From Pseudomonas silvicola (GTDB lineage: Bacteria; Pseudomonadota; Gammaproteobacteria; Pseudomonadales; Pseudomonadaceae): a stretch of 64,000 bases of DNA. The stretch lies in the NCBI RefSeq assembly GCF_026651855.1, contig NZ_CP093280.1:6098501-6162500 (forward strand), written 5' to 3'. Position numbers and translations under genes: made by a program. The notes beneath the pieces were generated by a model. The model had not been told where the DNA came from. It was given only the letters and a program-made list of their open reading frames with translations, and searched no databases. The first letter of the stretch is position 1. Every line of letters starts with the position of its first letter. Positions 1-9,753 of this stretch are shown piece after piece.

Positions 1-34
1 CGGGGGGCGCCGATAGGAATGTTGGCGTGGAGGA

Positions 35-3000
35 TCAGTTGGGCAGCAGCAGGGTGGTGCGCTCCAGCACCAACTCAGCCTGGCGCTGCTCGTAGCGCTC
101 GCCCAGCCAGATCATCAGCCGCGAGCGTTCGCCCTCGGTCAGTTCCACCTGCTGGACCACGCCGTCCACCACGGTCAGGCGCGTGGGCAATTGCGCTTGC
201 AGCTCACCGATCAGGCCGACCGGCGGCGTGCCGCTGCGCGACGCGGGTGGCTCGCCCAAGCCCTCGATGTACTCGAAGGCATCCGCGCGCCAGTTGAGCA
301 GCGCATCAAAACGCTCGGCGTTGACTTTCTCCAGGTAGCGTACCCAGTAACGCTGGCGCACCAGCCAGCGCTTCATCCCGGCGCGGCCCTTGCTGCGCTC
401 CAGCGCCATCACTTCCTGCTCGACCCTGGTCACCACACGTTCGCTGACGTAGGCCTCGTAAATCATTCCGCCGTACTGCTCCGGCAGGTTCAGGCGCGTC
501 CCTAGCTGGATCTTCAGCTTGAGCAGGATCTCCGCGCGGTCAGGCACGTGGGCCTTGAGCACGGTGTCGGCAAGATCGTCACCCGGGTGCAGCGGTGGTA
601 CCCGTTCACCGTCGATGAGCAGCAACTGACGCCGCGCGGAACGGGACATGTAGATTTCATTGCCGACCGACTCCAGCAGCGACTGACGGTACAGGTTCCG
701 GGACACTTCCAGCAGGCTCCATGGCAACTCTTCGCCTCGGGAAGCGGCGGTCGCCGCCGCTTTCCAGACCGTGACGAGCGTCTTGCAGCGCTGCAGCAGC
801 AACGCGATGCCATCTCCGCACGTAGTGGCGGCGTCTTCACCCAGCTGGAACAGTTGGGTACGCAGTTCCATCAAGCCCAATGACGCCTCCTCAGCCGTCG
901 GCGCAACCAGCACCTTGAGCACGTCCCACATATCGCGCAGCGCAGCATCGCCCCGCACACGGAACTCCTGGGTCTCGATCAAGCGGCGCATCACATAGAA
1001 CAGATGATTGGCCTCGGGGTCGCGCTCCAGCGTACGAATGCTCGACAACAACGGTTCCGGGCAGCCCTGCAGCCAGCGGTCTTGATTGCGCTCGCCGGCC
1101 AGCAGGCCGTCTTCGTCCACCACCAGCCCTGCCCCGTTGGGCCCCGGTTCCAGGCGAGCGGCACGCAAGCGCTCGTGAGCCTGCGGCGACAGCGGATTGT
1201 TGGCGATGGAGAACGAATAGTCTTCATCCATCTCCTCCAGCACCTCGAATCGGTATTGCTCTGCAAAATGGCTGCCCACCAGCTCGGGCACCTCGACGAT
1301 AGCGTTGTTCGCCAGGTCCAGTGCCTGCAAGCGCGCGCCCGGGTCGAACATCAATTCAGCCAGGCCGGAGGGCCATTGGCTGATGCCGGTGTTGCGCAGG
1401 TTCAGCAATTGCAGGCGCAGCATCCCGGTGACCCGCGGCGGCAATTCCAGCGGGTTATAGCGCAGGTCCAGTTCACGCAGCCCGTTCATCCCGGCCAGGG
1501 CCTCGACACTCTCGGCGGTCAGGGTGATCTGGTTGTTGCCCAGGCGCAGGTAGGTCAAACGCCGCAGGCTCGCGAGCCGACGAAAACCCGCCGCGTCCAG
1601 CCGCACGGCGTTGCTTTCCACCGCCAGCTCGCGCAGGTCGCGACAGCTGGCCAGCACGTCCAGCGACGCCGCATCCAGGCTCAGGCTGTTGCCTTGCAGC
1701 AACAACTGCTGCAAACGGGGCGCGTCACGCAGGGCCTCCAGGCCGCCCTCGGCTTCGCTGATGCGGTTGCCCTCCAGGTCAAGGAACGTCAACTCCCGTG
1801 CCTGGCCGAGGGTGGCGGGAACCCGCGTCAGACGGTTACCGGACAACTTGATAGAGCGTACGTTGCTGAACTTTCTCAGGAACAGCTCCAACGAGGTGGC
1901 CTCGGCGCCGGAGGTGATGCTCATATCGTTGAGCAACAGCGTCTCAACGTGGTCGAAATTGGCCACCACCACGGGCAGCTCCCCGACTTCCATGCCGCGC
2001 AGGTCCAGCGTCAGCGACGGCACGAAGTTCAGCGGTGATGGGTGCCAGCTCTCACGCCGCCACACTTCACGGATACGCTCGGCCACTTGACGGCGGCTCT
2101 GCTCAGGAACCCCGATGGATTGCCCTTGCTCATCCACACGCACAGCGGCCTGACGTGTCCAGTCGGCCAACGAGCGGTCCAGCACCCGGTACTCCTGTTC
2201 CATTTGCATCGCATGGCTTTCCAGGTTCTTGCCCTGTGCGCGCCACTCGGCCTTGAGCGCTGCCCAATCCAATTCGCTCATGCCGGGGTACAGGGCACGC
2301 AGGCGCTCGAGCGGTGTGCGCAAGGCGCGACCACTGCCTTGGTATTCAATGTGCTGCACCCGTTCGGTGTACGGGCGCATCCACGCGACCTCCATCACCT
2401 GGCCCAACGTCCGCCCTGCCCGTTCACGGTCCTGCTCCACGGCCTTGGTGACCTGTGCCAACAGCGCATCGCTGTCGCTGACCTTCAGGCCCAGCGCATC
2501 GCGCTCACTGTCCGGCAGCGCGTGCAGAATGGCGGCGAACAGGCTTTCTTCATTGCCCAGCTCCTGGCCCAGAGCGTCGACGGCCTGATAACCCCGGCCA
2601 CGGCGCAGGATGAACTTGCGCTCGGCATCGGCAGCGTCTCCCGCGCTGACCAGCAACTCGCCGAAGGTCGTGCCCTCGCGCAGTTCCAGGCGGACCTTGC
2701 CGGTCCACCCCTTGAGCCAGGACATCCCACGCACACCAAGGCGGGCACTGTCGTCGCCCAGCAGCTGCGGGCGGTACAAACCATCGACCGCGCGGGCCAG
2801 GCGGGCCTCGCGGATCGCCACGCGCGCGGCCTCTGCCATCACCACGGGCGGTTGGCGGGTAGCGGTGAGCACGCCGCGCTCGGCATCGGTGGCCTGCTCG
2901 ACAATGCCGCGCGCCAAGCTGGCGTTCAGCTCGGGAAACGCCTCGAGCAACGCCCGGGCGCCATCATCGAGCTCAGGTTGGCGGGCCCGCTCCAGGCTGT

Positions 3001-5338
3001 CGAAGATGGCCGCACGCTCGCGTTGGGCCTCATCGGCCAGGCGCTGGCTGAGCACATCGGTGCGGGCCGCAGCGTTATTCGCGACACTGTCACCGAACAG
3101 ATGCTCCTGCCGCGCGGTGTCCAGCTGTGCCACCACCCGTTCGGCCAGCCGTCCCGCCTCCAGTTCCTGGCGAGTCACCGTCACGGTTTCAGTGGTTTGC
3201 CCCACCACTGCCTCGTACAAGGTACCGGGTAGTGCTTCGGCAGTCAGGCGCACGCCCACCTCGGCAGGCCACCGGGCCAGGTTCACCAGCAGGGGGGCGG
3301 GGTAGCTGTTGGCGGACGGAATCGGCACTTGTTCGCGAATCCCCTCTATGAGCGACTCGACTTGCTCGTCAACCTGAAACCGTCGCAGGCTTTCACCCAG
3401 CACCGCAGGCGGTTGGCGGTCATTGAACAGGCACTCACGTACCCTGCCCTCCGGCGTGCCACTGGCCAGGCGGGCCTGCTCCAGGGCGATGTCGTCCAGC
3501 CCTTCGGCCAGCGGCCCCAGGCGCCGCAGCAACTGCGGCCCTTTCCAGCTCAACGCTGATTCGTGCTCATGGCGCCACGCCCCGGCGCCATTGTCGCGAA
3601 GTGGTGGTCGATAGCGCGTCTCGTCGCTGGGGTGCACCACCTCCCAGCCGCCGCTGACAGGGTCATACACCTGCTCATACAGTCGCCCCTCGATGCGCAC
3701 ATAGGTACGACCGGCGACTTCATACTGCCCGAGGTGATTGGGCAGGGCCCCCATGGGCAATGCCACGGGGCTTTCATAGGGCTTGAGGTCCGGATACCAG
3801 AGCCGGGTCGTGGTGCCATCGTTCACAGCCACCATATCCTGGACAAACACCGAACGTTGCAACACATGAGCGGCCCCGGCAGTCGCGGCCACCACCGCGA
3901 GGTTTTCGGCTACCCCGATGAAGTGCTCGACGGCTTCGCTGCGCTGGTGGTGCTGCCATTCGGAGACGCCGATACACACCTCGTCTATCAGCTGCACAGC
4001 GCCCACCGCCGCCATCAACTCCCCGACACCAGGCACGAAAAACGATGCCAGCGTCAGCGCGTCCATTTCCAGCCCCAGGTAGTAGGCCAAACGGGCATCG
4101 CGCTCTTCGCGGTTCTTGATGGCGGTGGGCACGACGGCCATGCGCGCGTCGATCGACACCTTGGAGAGCATATGCTGGTGCAGCATACGCAGCAGCGAAG
4201 TGTCCTGAGGGGTCAGCTTGAGGTCCAGGTTGGCATTGGGGTCCGACTCCGGCACACCGCCGAACAATGGCCTGGGCTTGAGGACATCATTCAGGCGCTT
4301 CAGGAACGGTACCTGCTCGCGGCGTAACACGAACCGACGTAAATAATCCTGATAGCCGCGGTCGCGCAAGCGGGCACGCAACGCCGTGGCGAAATCGTCG
4401 GTACTGGCGTATTGCTTGAACACGTCATCAGGGTCGCCAGGCCTGTAGACCACGCAGGCGCCTGTGGCAGCGCAGCGAATCACCGCCATGCCAAGCAGCG
4501 AGTACGGCAGGCGGCCCAGCGCGTCCAGCAGGGTCACCTGACAAAAGCTGACCGGTTTGCCGTTCCAGCGCGCCTTTTCCGGCTCAGGGCCGCTGAGGGT
4601 CAACAGCAACTGGTACGCGCCCTCGTCCACGCCGCCCTTCATGCGCGCGATGTGCGCCTGCACGCTCAGTTCATCACGCAGCGAATACAACAGGTCGGTG
4701 GTCACCGCATCGGCCTCGGCATCCACGACCTGGGGGTTGCGCTTGCGCGGGTTGAGCACGCTGATCACATGCTCTTCGTAGCGAGCCCCCAGGTCCAGGG
4801 AACGGCAGAGCGCGGCAAACCCCTCCGCACTGATACCGACCACCTTGGAGGGGTGGTAACGGTAGACGCGCCTGTCCTGTTCATCGAGGCTGAAGCGGTG
4901 CTCGCCTTTGGGCAGGATCACTGCATAGCCTGGCGAAGGCTCCATGCGCTGGGCTTCATGGGGCTCGAAATTGACCAGTGCCGCCTCCAGCAGCGTTTGC
5001 TGGGTAGCGTCGAGTTGGCCGGTCACGACACCGCCATCCAGGCGAATACCGCTGACGTAGTGTGTGCGCACCAATACGTGCAGGTCGACATCGACCTGCA
5101 CGTCCGGGTACAGACGTTTCAGCTCGGCCTGCAGCAAAGGCCGGGCGAAATCGGTGGGGGATTGCAACGGGTCCAACCGCGCCTGGGCGGCCACCATCGA
5201 ATACAGGCTGACTCTGGCGCTGGCCAGATAGGCTTTGCGCAACGCCGAGGAGGCGCCGGTCAACCAGGCGGGCAGTCTTTCCTTGATCAGGTCATGGTGA
5301 GCAAGGGGGGTGGGGGTGGCTTTCGGTTCTGCAGACAT
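35..5338 (-). CDS. Giant LRR protein with C-terminal NEL E3 ubiquitin ligase domain (effector-like)
   Basis: The product is about 1767 residues. The first ~1050 residues resemble the large helical dermonecrotic-toxin-like (DUF6543) region of Pseudomonas effectors. Residues ~1105-1370 are leucine-rich repeats (LxxLxLxxN patterns such as LRELDLRYNPL and LTFLDLEGNRI). The last ~330 residues look like a NEL E3 ligase domain, with the catalytic Cys1507 in TTCGDG, matching the Cys-x-Asp motif of the IpaH/SspH family. Known NEL enzymes transfer ubiquitin to host proteins after type III secretion; no secretion genes are in this window, so delivery is unproven. I chose ATG 5338 because AGGAA lies about 10 nt upstream. 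A longer reading starts at TTG 5398 and would translate through the hairpin at 5348-5378. Family assignment is strong; substrate and host are unknown. Confidence 0.85.
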   Translation of the reverse strand: MSAEPKATPTPLAHHDLIKERLPAWLTGASSALRKAYLASARVSLYSMVAAQARLDPLQSPTDFARPLLQAELKRLYPDVQVDVDLHVLVRTHYVSGIRLDGGVVTGQLDATQQTLLEAALVNFEPHEAQRMEPSPGYAVILPKGEHRFSLDEQDRRVYRYHPSKVVGISAEGFAALCRSLDLGARYEEHVISVLNPRKRNPQVVDAEADAVTTDLLYSLRDELSVQAHIARMKGGVDEGAYQLLLTLSGPEPEKARWNGKPVSFCQVTLLDALGRLPYSLLGMAVIRCAATGACVVYRPGDPDDVFKQYASTDDFATALRARLRDRGYQDYLRRFVLRREQVPFLKRLNDVLKPRPLFGGVPESDPNANLDLKLTPQDTSLLRMLHQHMLSKVSIDARMAVVPTAIKNREERDARLAYYLGLEMDALTLASFFVPGVGELMAAVGAVQLIDEVCIGVSEWQHHQRSEAVEHFIGVAENLAVVAATAGAAHVLQRSVFVQDMVAVNDGTTTRLWYPDLKPYESPVALPMGALPNHLGQYEVAGRTYVRIEGRLYEQVYDPVSGGWEVVHPSDETRYRPPLRDNGAGAWRHEHESALSWKGPQLLRRLGPLAEGLDDIALEQARLASGTPEGRVRECLFNDRQPPAVLGESLRRFQVDEQVESLIEGIREQVPIPSANSYPAPLLVNLARWPAEVGVRLTAEALPGTLYEAVVGQTTETVTVTRQELEAGRLAERVVAQLDTARQEHLFGDSVANNAAARTDVLSQRLADEAQRERAAIFDSLERARQPELDDGARALLEAFPELNASLARGIVEQATDAERGVLTATRQPPVVMAEAARVAIREARLARAVDGLYRPQLLGDDSARLGVRGMSWLKGWTGKVRLELREGTTFGELLVSAGDAADAERKFILRRGRGYQAVDALGQELGNEESLFAAILHALPDSERDALGLKVSDSDALLAQVTKAVEQDRERAGRTLGQVMEVAWMRPYTERVQHIEYQGSGRALRTPLERLRALYPGMSELDWAALKAEWRAQGKNLESHAMQMEQEYRVLDRSLADWTRQAAVRVDEQGQSIGVPEQSRRQVAERIREVWRRESWHPSPLNFVPSLTLDLRGMEVGELPVVVANFDHVETLLLNDMSITSGAEATSLELFLRKFSNVRSIKLSGNRLTRVPATLGQARELTFLDLEGNRISEAEGGLEALRDAPRLQQLLLQGNSLSLDAASLDVLASCRDLRELAVESNAVRLDAAGFRRLASLRRLTYLRLGNNQITLTAESVEALAGMNGLRELDLRYNPLELPPRVTGMLRLQLLNLRNTGISQWPSGLAELMFDPGARLQALDLANNAIVEVPELVGSHFAEQYRFEVLEEMDEDYSFSIANNPLSPQAHERLRAARLEPGPNGAGLVVDEDGLLAGERNQDRWLQGCPEPLLSSIRTLERDPEANHLFYVMRRLIETQEFRVRGDAALRDMWDVLKVLVAPTAEEASLGLMELRTQLFQLGEDAATTCGDGIALLLQRCKTLVTVWKAAATAASRGEELPWSLLEVSRNLYRQSLLESVGNEIYMSRSARRQLLLIDGERVPPLHPGDDLADTVLKAHVPDRAEILLKLKIQLGTRLNLPEQYGGMIYEAYVSERVVTRVEQEVMALERSKGRAGMKRWLVRQRYWVRYLEKVNAERFDALLNWRADAFEYIEGLGEPPASRSGTPPVGLIGELQAQLPTRLTVVDGVVQQVELTEGERSRLMIWLGERYEQRQAELVLERTTLLLPN

Positions 5339-5347
5339 GGGAACGAA

Positions 5348-5378
5348 TTTCCTGAGGCTTGTGAAGGGCCTCAGGAAA
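5348..5378 (-). promoter_or_regulatory. Hairpin overlapping the ribosome binding site of the NEL effector gene
   Basis: A perfect 11-bp inverted repeat (TTTCCTGAGGC and GCCTCAGGAAA, arms 5348-5358 and 5368-5378) has a 9-nt loop. Read on the minus strand, the 3' arm carries the AGGAAA that serves as Shine-Dalgarno, about 10 nt before the ATG at 5338. In RNA the stem would hide the ribosome site. A control role is inferred; there is no T-run, so a terminator is less likely. Confidence 0.55.
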
Positions 5379-5455
5379 CCATTCCGCGCGTGGGGCAAGG
5401 CGGTATCTATTGCTGGGGGAAGTGATGCCGGGTACGCCAGCCACCGGTGAGCGCC

Positions 5456-6481
5456 CTACCAGAAGCGCTGTTGCGAAAGTTTGGTCCAGACGCGCGAAGC
5501 CAGATGCTCGACGCCCCCGGCAGCGGCCATGCCGACCCGCTCCTGCAGGCTCTTGCGCTCGGCATAGTGCAGATGAAACACCTCGGCATGGGCGGCGCGC
5601 TCGGCCAGGTATTCGTCGCTGGTCTTCAGTTCGTCGACCAACTGGTTCTCCAGCGCGGCGATACCCAGCCACACCTCACCGGTGGCCACTTGGTCAATCG
5701 CCAGTTGCGGGCGGTAGCGGGCAACGAAGTTCTTGAACAACTGGTGGGTCACGTCCAGGTCTTCCTGGAACTTCTCGCGGCCCTTCTCGGTGTTCTCGCC
5801 AAAGACGGTCAGGGTGCGTTTGTATTCGCCGGCGGTCAGCACTTCGAAGTCGATGTCATGCTTTTTCAGCAGCTTGTTGACGTTGGGCAACTGCGCCACC
5901 ACGCCAATGGAACCGAGCACGGCGAACGGTGCGCTGATGATCTTCTCACCGATGCAGGCCATCATGTAGCCGCCGCTGGCGGCCACCTTGTCGATGCACA
6001 CGGTCAACGGCACACCGGCCTGGCGGATGCGCGCCAGTTGCGAGCTGGCCAGGCCATAGCTGTGCACCATGCCGCCGCCGCTTTCCAGGCGCAGCACCAC
6101 TTCGTCCTTGGCCGTGGCCAGGGTCAGCAGCGCGGTGATCTCATGGCGCAGGCTCTCGGTGGCCGAGGCCTTGATGTCGCCATCGAAGTCCAGCACGAAC
6201 ACCCGCGGCTTGGTCTCGGCTTTCTTTTTGGCCTTTTTCTTCTCGGCCTTGGCTTCCTGCTTGCGCAGGGCCTTGAGCTGGTCCTTGTCCAGCAGCGTCG
6301 ACTCCAGACGCTCGCGCAGGCCCTTGTAGAAATCGTTCAGCTTGCTGACCTGCAACTGTCCGGCAGCCTTGCGGCGGCCCTTGCCACGCTGGGCGGCGAT
6401 GGCGGTCAACACCACGATGATCGCCAGCACCAGGGTGACGGTCTTGGCGAGAAAACTCGCGTACTCGGAGAGAAACTCCAC
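5456..6481 (-). CDS. sohB: Inner-membrane S49-family protease SohB
   Basis: This 341-residue serine peptidase resembles signal-peptide-peptidase relatives that cleave membrane-associated peptides on the periplasmic side. Residues ~5-30 form one hydrophobic anchor. A strongly basic Lys/Ala/Glu-rich linker (~60-90) precedes the S49 domain. The Ser-Lys dyad is visible: Ser169 in KVAASGGYM and Lys221 in AGEYKRT. The length matches SohB rather than the double-domain SppA. The start is GTG 6481, with GAGG about 7 nt upstream. The gene runs toward the effector gene but is separated from it by about 57 bp plus a long leader. Its upstream side is the REP array. Confidence 0.93.
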   Translation of the reverse strand: MEFLSEYASFLAKTVTLVLAIIVVLTAIAAQRGKGRRKAAGQLQVSKLNDFYKGLRERLESTLLDKDQLKALRKQEAKAEKKKAKKKAETKPRVFVLDFDGDIKASATESLRHEITALLTLATAKDEVVLRLESGGGMVHSYGLASSQLARIRQAGVPLTVCIDKVAASGGYMMACIGEKIISAPFAVLGSIGVVAQLPNVNKLLKKHDIDFEVLTAGEYKRTLTVFGENTEKGREKFQEDLDVTHQLFKNFVARYRPQLAIDQVATGEVWLGIAALENQLVDELKTSDEYLAERAAHAEVFHLHYAERKSLQERVGMAAAGGVEHLASRVWTKLSQQRFW

Positions 6482-8465
6482 GGGGGGTACCTCAAAGGCT
6501 TCAAAGCCTCATTCTACGGGGAGGATCTGGTGGGTGTCTAACGGCATGCAACTGGCAGCCCTCAGCCAATCCCACGCCAGACAAACAAGGCGGTCGAGGC
6601 CATCCCACAGACATAACTGGCCCGAAACAGATGTAGGAGCGAGGGGGGGCGCCTAGCCCTTGCTCGCGAAGCGCCGCGCGGGCGGCGCTCGGCCTCCAGG
6701 GCGCTGGAGAAACTCAATCCATGCGCCTAGAGGCCCTGATGCGGTGCCAAGCCGGAAAAACAAAGCGGTCGAGGCAATCCCACAGACATAACTGGCCCGA
6801 AACAGATGTAGGAGCGAGGGGGGCGCCTAGCCCTTGCTCGCGAAGCGCCGCGCGGGCGGCGCTCGGCCTCCAGGGCGCTGGAGAAACTCAAGCCATGCGC
6901 CTAGAGGCCCTGATGCGGTGCCAAGCCGGAAAAACAAAGCGGTCGAGGCAATCCCACAGACATAACTGGCCCGAAACAGATGTAGGAGCGAGGGGGGCGC
7001 CTAGCCCTTGCTCGCGAAGCGCCGCGCGGGCGGCGCTCGGCCTCCAGGGCGCTGGAGAAACTCAAGCCATGCGCCTAGAGGCCCTGATGCGGTGCCAAGC
7101 CGGAAAAACAAAGCGGTCGAGGCAATCCCACAGACATAACTGGCCCGAAACAGATGTAGGAGCAGAGCTTGCTCGCGAAGCGCCGCGCGGGCGGCGCACG
7201 GTCTCAAGGGCGCCGGAAAAACCCAAGCCATGCACCTAGAGGCCCTGACGCGGTCTCAAGCCGGAAAAACAAGGCGGTCCAGGCAACCCCACAGACATAA
7301 TTGGCCCGAAACAGATGTAGGAGCAGAGCTTGCTCGCGAAGCGCCGCGCGGGCGGCGCGCGGTCTCGAGGGCGCCGGAAAAACCAAGCCATGCACCTAGA
7401 GGCCCTGATGCGATTTCATGACAGGCTCTTAGGGCCCCGCTGGAGATCTCATCATGGCCACCAAGCGCTAGTCGATGGTGTTGTAGCGCCCTCGAGACCG
7501 TGCGCCGCCCGCGCGGCGCTTCGCGAGCAAGCTCTGCTCCTACATCTGTTTCGGGCCAGTTATGCCTGTGCCATTGCCTGGTCCGCCTTGGTTGTTCGCC
7601 TGGAGATTGGGTCGGGGCCTCCATGTGCATGCCTTGGTTTCTCTAGCGCCCTTGAGACCGTGCGCCGCCCGCGCGGCGCTTCGCGAGCAAGCTCTGCTCC
7701 TACATCTGTTTCGGGCCAATTATGTCTGCGCCATCGCCTGGACCGCCTTGTTTGCTTGGCTTGAAACCGTATCAAGGCCGCCAGGTGTATGGCTCAAGGT
7801 TTCCGGCGCCCTTGAGACCGTGCGCCGCCCGCGCGGCGCTTCGCGAGCAAGCTCTGCTCCTACATCTGTTTCGGGCCAGTTATGCCTGTGCCATTGCCTG
7901 GTCCGCCTTGGTTGTTCGCCTTGGGATCGGGTCAGGGCCGCCAGGTGCATGGCTGGATGCTTCTGGCGCCCTTGAGACCGCGCGCCGCCCGCGCGGCGCT
8001 TCCCGGGCAAGCCCGGTCCCACATCTGTTTCGGGCCAGTTATGTCTGGGGGATTGCCTGGACCGCCTTGTTTGTCCGCCTGGAGATTGGGTCAGGGCCTC
8101 CAGGCGAATGCCTTGGTTTCTCCAGCGCCCTCGAGACCGTGCGCCGCCCGCGCGGCGCTTCGCGAGCTTCGCGCGCTCCTACATCTGTTTCGGGCCAGTT
8201 ATGCCTGTGAGATTGCCTGGACCGCCTTGTTTGTCCGCCTGGAGATTGGGTGAGGGCCTCCATGTGCATGTATTGGTTTTTCCGGCGCCCTCAAGACCGT
8301 GCGCCGCCCGCGCGGCGCTTCGCGAGCAAGGGCTCGGCGCCCCCCTCGCTCCCGCAGTCGCCATTGCCAAACCCCAATTCAAACAAGCGTATGTTTTTTC
8401 ATTGACAGTCCCCCGCAAGCCCCATAACCTCCAAGGCACCTTCAACGTACCCGGACGACGCGGAC
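6482..8465. repeat. Mirror-symmetric array of eleven REP-type hairpin units (BIME-like)
   Basis: This ~2-kb gap between divergent genes is built from units of about 160-175 bp. Each holds a GC palindrome (GCGCCGC-GCGG-GCGGCGC) beside TGTAGGAGC and GCTCGCGAAGC. Five cores lie in plus orientation (6671, 6845, 7019, 7180, 7341). Six lie in the opposite orientation (7502, 7662, 7822, 7982, 8141, 8301). The divide is near 7420-7480. The outer units on both sides carry a longer spacer containing a GC-rich insert (GGGGGGCGCCTAGCCC type), while the inner ones are short. The flanking ~100 bp of each unit is also conserved. It is non-coding; the open frames through it are by-products of the repeat. Promoters for sohB and 8466 must lie in or beside it. 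Confidence 0.9.
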
Positions 8466-9167
8466 GTGGGCAGCATCTATCTGATTCGACATGGCCAGGC
8501 CAGTTTCGGTGCCGACGACTACGACGTGTTGTCGCCACTGGGCATGCGCCAGGCTCAGGTACTGGGCGCGCACCTGGCTGACCTTGGCCTGACGCTGGAC
8601 CGGTGCGTGGCCGGCAGCCTGCGCCGACAGCAGGCCACCGCCCACCTGGCGCTGGAAGCCATGGGCGCGAGCCACCTTGGCGTGGACACCGACGCGGCAT
8701 TCAACGAGTTCGATGCCGAAGCGGTCATCCGCGCCATGCTGCCTGACCTGCTGCCTCACGAGCCCGAAGCGCTGCACACCCTGCGCAACGCGACCCACAA
8801 CCGCAGTGAGTTCCAGCGGCTGTTCGCGTTGTTGATCGGCCGCTGGCACGGTGGGCAGCACCCAAGCCCGGACACTGAAAGCTGGGCCGCCTTCGTCGCC
8901 CGCGTCGAGGCCGGGCTGCACCGCCTGCTGGACCAGGCCGGCAGTGGGGCCAACATCGCCGTGTTCACCTCTGGCGGCACCATCGCCGCCCTGCTGCACC
9001 TGATTACCGGAATCTCTGCCGCCCAGGCTTTCGAGCTGAACTGGCAGATCGTCAACACCTCGCTCAGCCAGCTGAAATTCCGTGGCCGCGAGGTAGCCCT
9101 GGCTTCCTTCAACAGTCACACTCACCTGCAACTGCTGAAGGCGCCGGAGTTCATCACCTATCGATGA
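8466..9167 (+). CDS. Histidine phosphatase family protein (phosphoglycerate-mutase-like)
   Basis: This 233-residue protein opens with the RHG signature (LIRHGQ), whose His takes the phosphate. A second catalytic region lies near TSGGTIAALLH. Family members are phosphatases or mutases of small phosphoesters; the substrate cannot be read from the sequence. The start is GTG 8466 with no clear Shine-Dalgarno. It is followed 52 bp later by the SCP2-domain gene. In Pseudomonas such genes often accompany acyl-CoA metabolism genes, which fits the kinase and SDR at 15.6-17.4 kb. Confidence 0.88.
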   Translation: MGSIYLIRHGQASFGADDYDVLSPLGMRQAQVLGAHLADLGLTLDRCVAGSLRRQQATAHLALEAMGASHLGVDTDAAFNEFDAEAVIRAMLPDLLPHEPEALHTLRNATHNRSEFQRLFALLIGRWHGGQHPSPDTESWAAFVARVEAGLHRLLDQAGSGANIAVFTSGGTIAALLHLITGISAAQAFELNWQIVNTSLSQLKFRGREVALASFNSHTHLQLLKAPEFITYR

Positions 9168-9219
9168 GCCCGGCCCTGCCACACCCCTGTCGTTAGCCCT
9201 TCAAAGAAAGGATCGAACC

Positions 9220-9534
9220 ATGAGCACCCTAGACACCGCCGTAGAAGCCATGAAGGCCAAATTCGACCCCTCCGCCGCCGCCGGTCTGGACCTGGTCTTT
9301 GGTTTTCGCATCGATGAAACCAAGCACTTCTCCCTGATCGTCAAGGACAAGACCTGCGAACTGCAGCAAGGCGAGAACCCGGACGCCCAGGTGACCCTGG
9401 TGATGGACGAAGAAACCCTGAAAGGTATCGTCAGCGGCGAAACCGACGGCATGCAGGCGTTCATGGGCGGCAAGCTGCGCGCTGAAGGCGACATGATGCT
9501 GGCCATGAAACTGAGCGAACTGTTTCCAGGCTGA
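9220..9534 (+). CDS. SCP2 sterol-binding domain protein
   Basis: This 104-residue single-domain protein has the SCP2 fold pattern (DAQVTLVMDEETLKGIVSGE, then AFMGGKLRAEGDMMLAMKLSELF). Members bind acyl-CoA or other lipids in a hydrophobic tunnel, and a lipid-carrier role is inferred. The start ATG is preceded by AAGAAAGGA. It is the last gene before a strong terminator, so it is probably co-transcribed with the histidine phosphatase. Confidence 0.9.
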   Translation: MSTLDTAVEAMKAKFDPSAAAGLDLVFGFRIDETKHFSLIVKDKTCELQQGENPDAQVTLVMDEETLKGIVSGETDGMQAFMGGKLRAEGDMMLAMKLSELFPG

Positions 9535-9550
9535 TACATTTGCTGTAACA

Positions 9551-9587
9551 AAAAAGACCCCGGGTGCCTGCTCGGGGTCTTTTTTTG
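9551..9587 (+). terminator. Rho-independent terminator after the SCP2 gene
   Basis: AAAAGACCCCG and CGGGGTCTTTT form a strong stem followed by a run of T. It lies 17 bp after the SCP2 stop codon and separates that unit from efeU. Confidence 0.93.
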
Positions 9588-9697
9588 TCTGCTGCTAGCC
9601 AGCACCCCTGTCAGCGCTAGCCGAAACTGACGGCCTATTGCCAGCCCTTCTCATAAAATTTGCGCGAAACCCTCGCAAAAAGGGGGCGACGCAGTTC

Positions 9698-9716
9698 AAT
9701 AATGAGTCTCATTATG
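9698..9716 (+). promoter_or_regulatory. Fur box upstream of efeU
   Basis: The palindrome ATAATGAG-T-CTCATTAT (9699-9715) is a close match to the Fur operator pattern. It lies about 40-55 bp before the efeU start, in front of an iron uptake operon. Iron-dependent repression is inferred from the motif and the neighbours. Confidence 0.8.
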
Positions 9717-9753
9717 TTACAAGTCAGCATCCTTCTTAAGATTGTGGTGCGAA

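Noticed and set aside
5400-5455. Terminator shared by sohB and the effector gene
   Set aside because: No stem with a T-run is visible; the nearby hairpin at 5348-5378 fits a ribosome-site role better.
6721-8269. Several open frames of 60-170 codons through the repeat array, with recurring peptide HNWPETDVGAELAREAPRGRR
   Set aside because: The peptide recurs only because the DNA unit recurs; frames occur on both strands, lack ribosome sites and change with unit orientation.
6600-8350. CRISPR array
   Set aside because: Units are 160-175 bp with conserved spacers and palindromic cores in both orientations; no cas genes.
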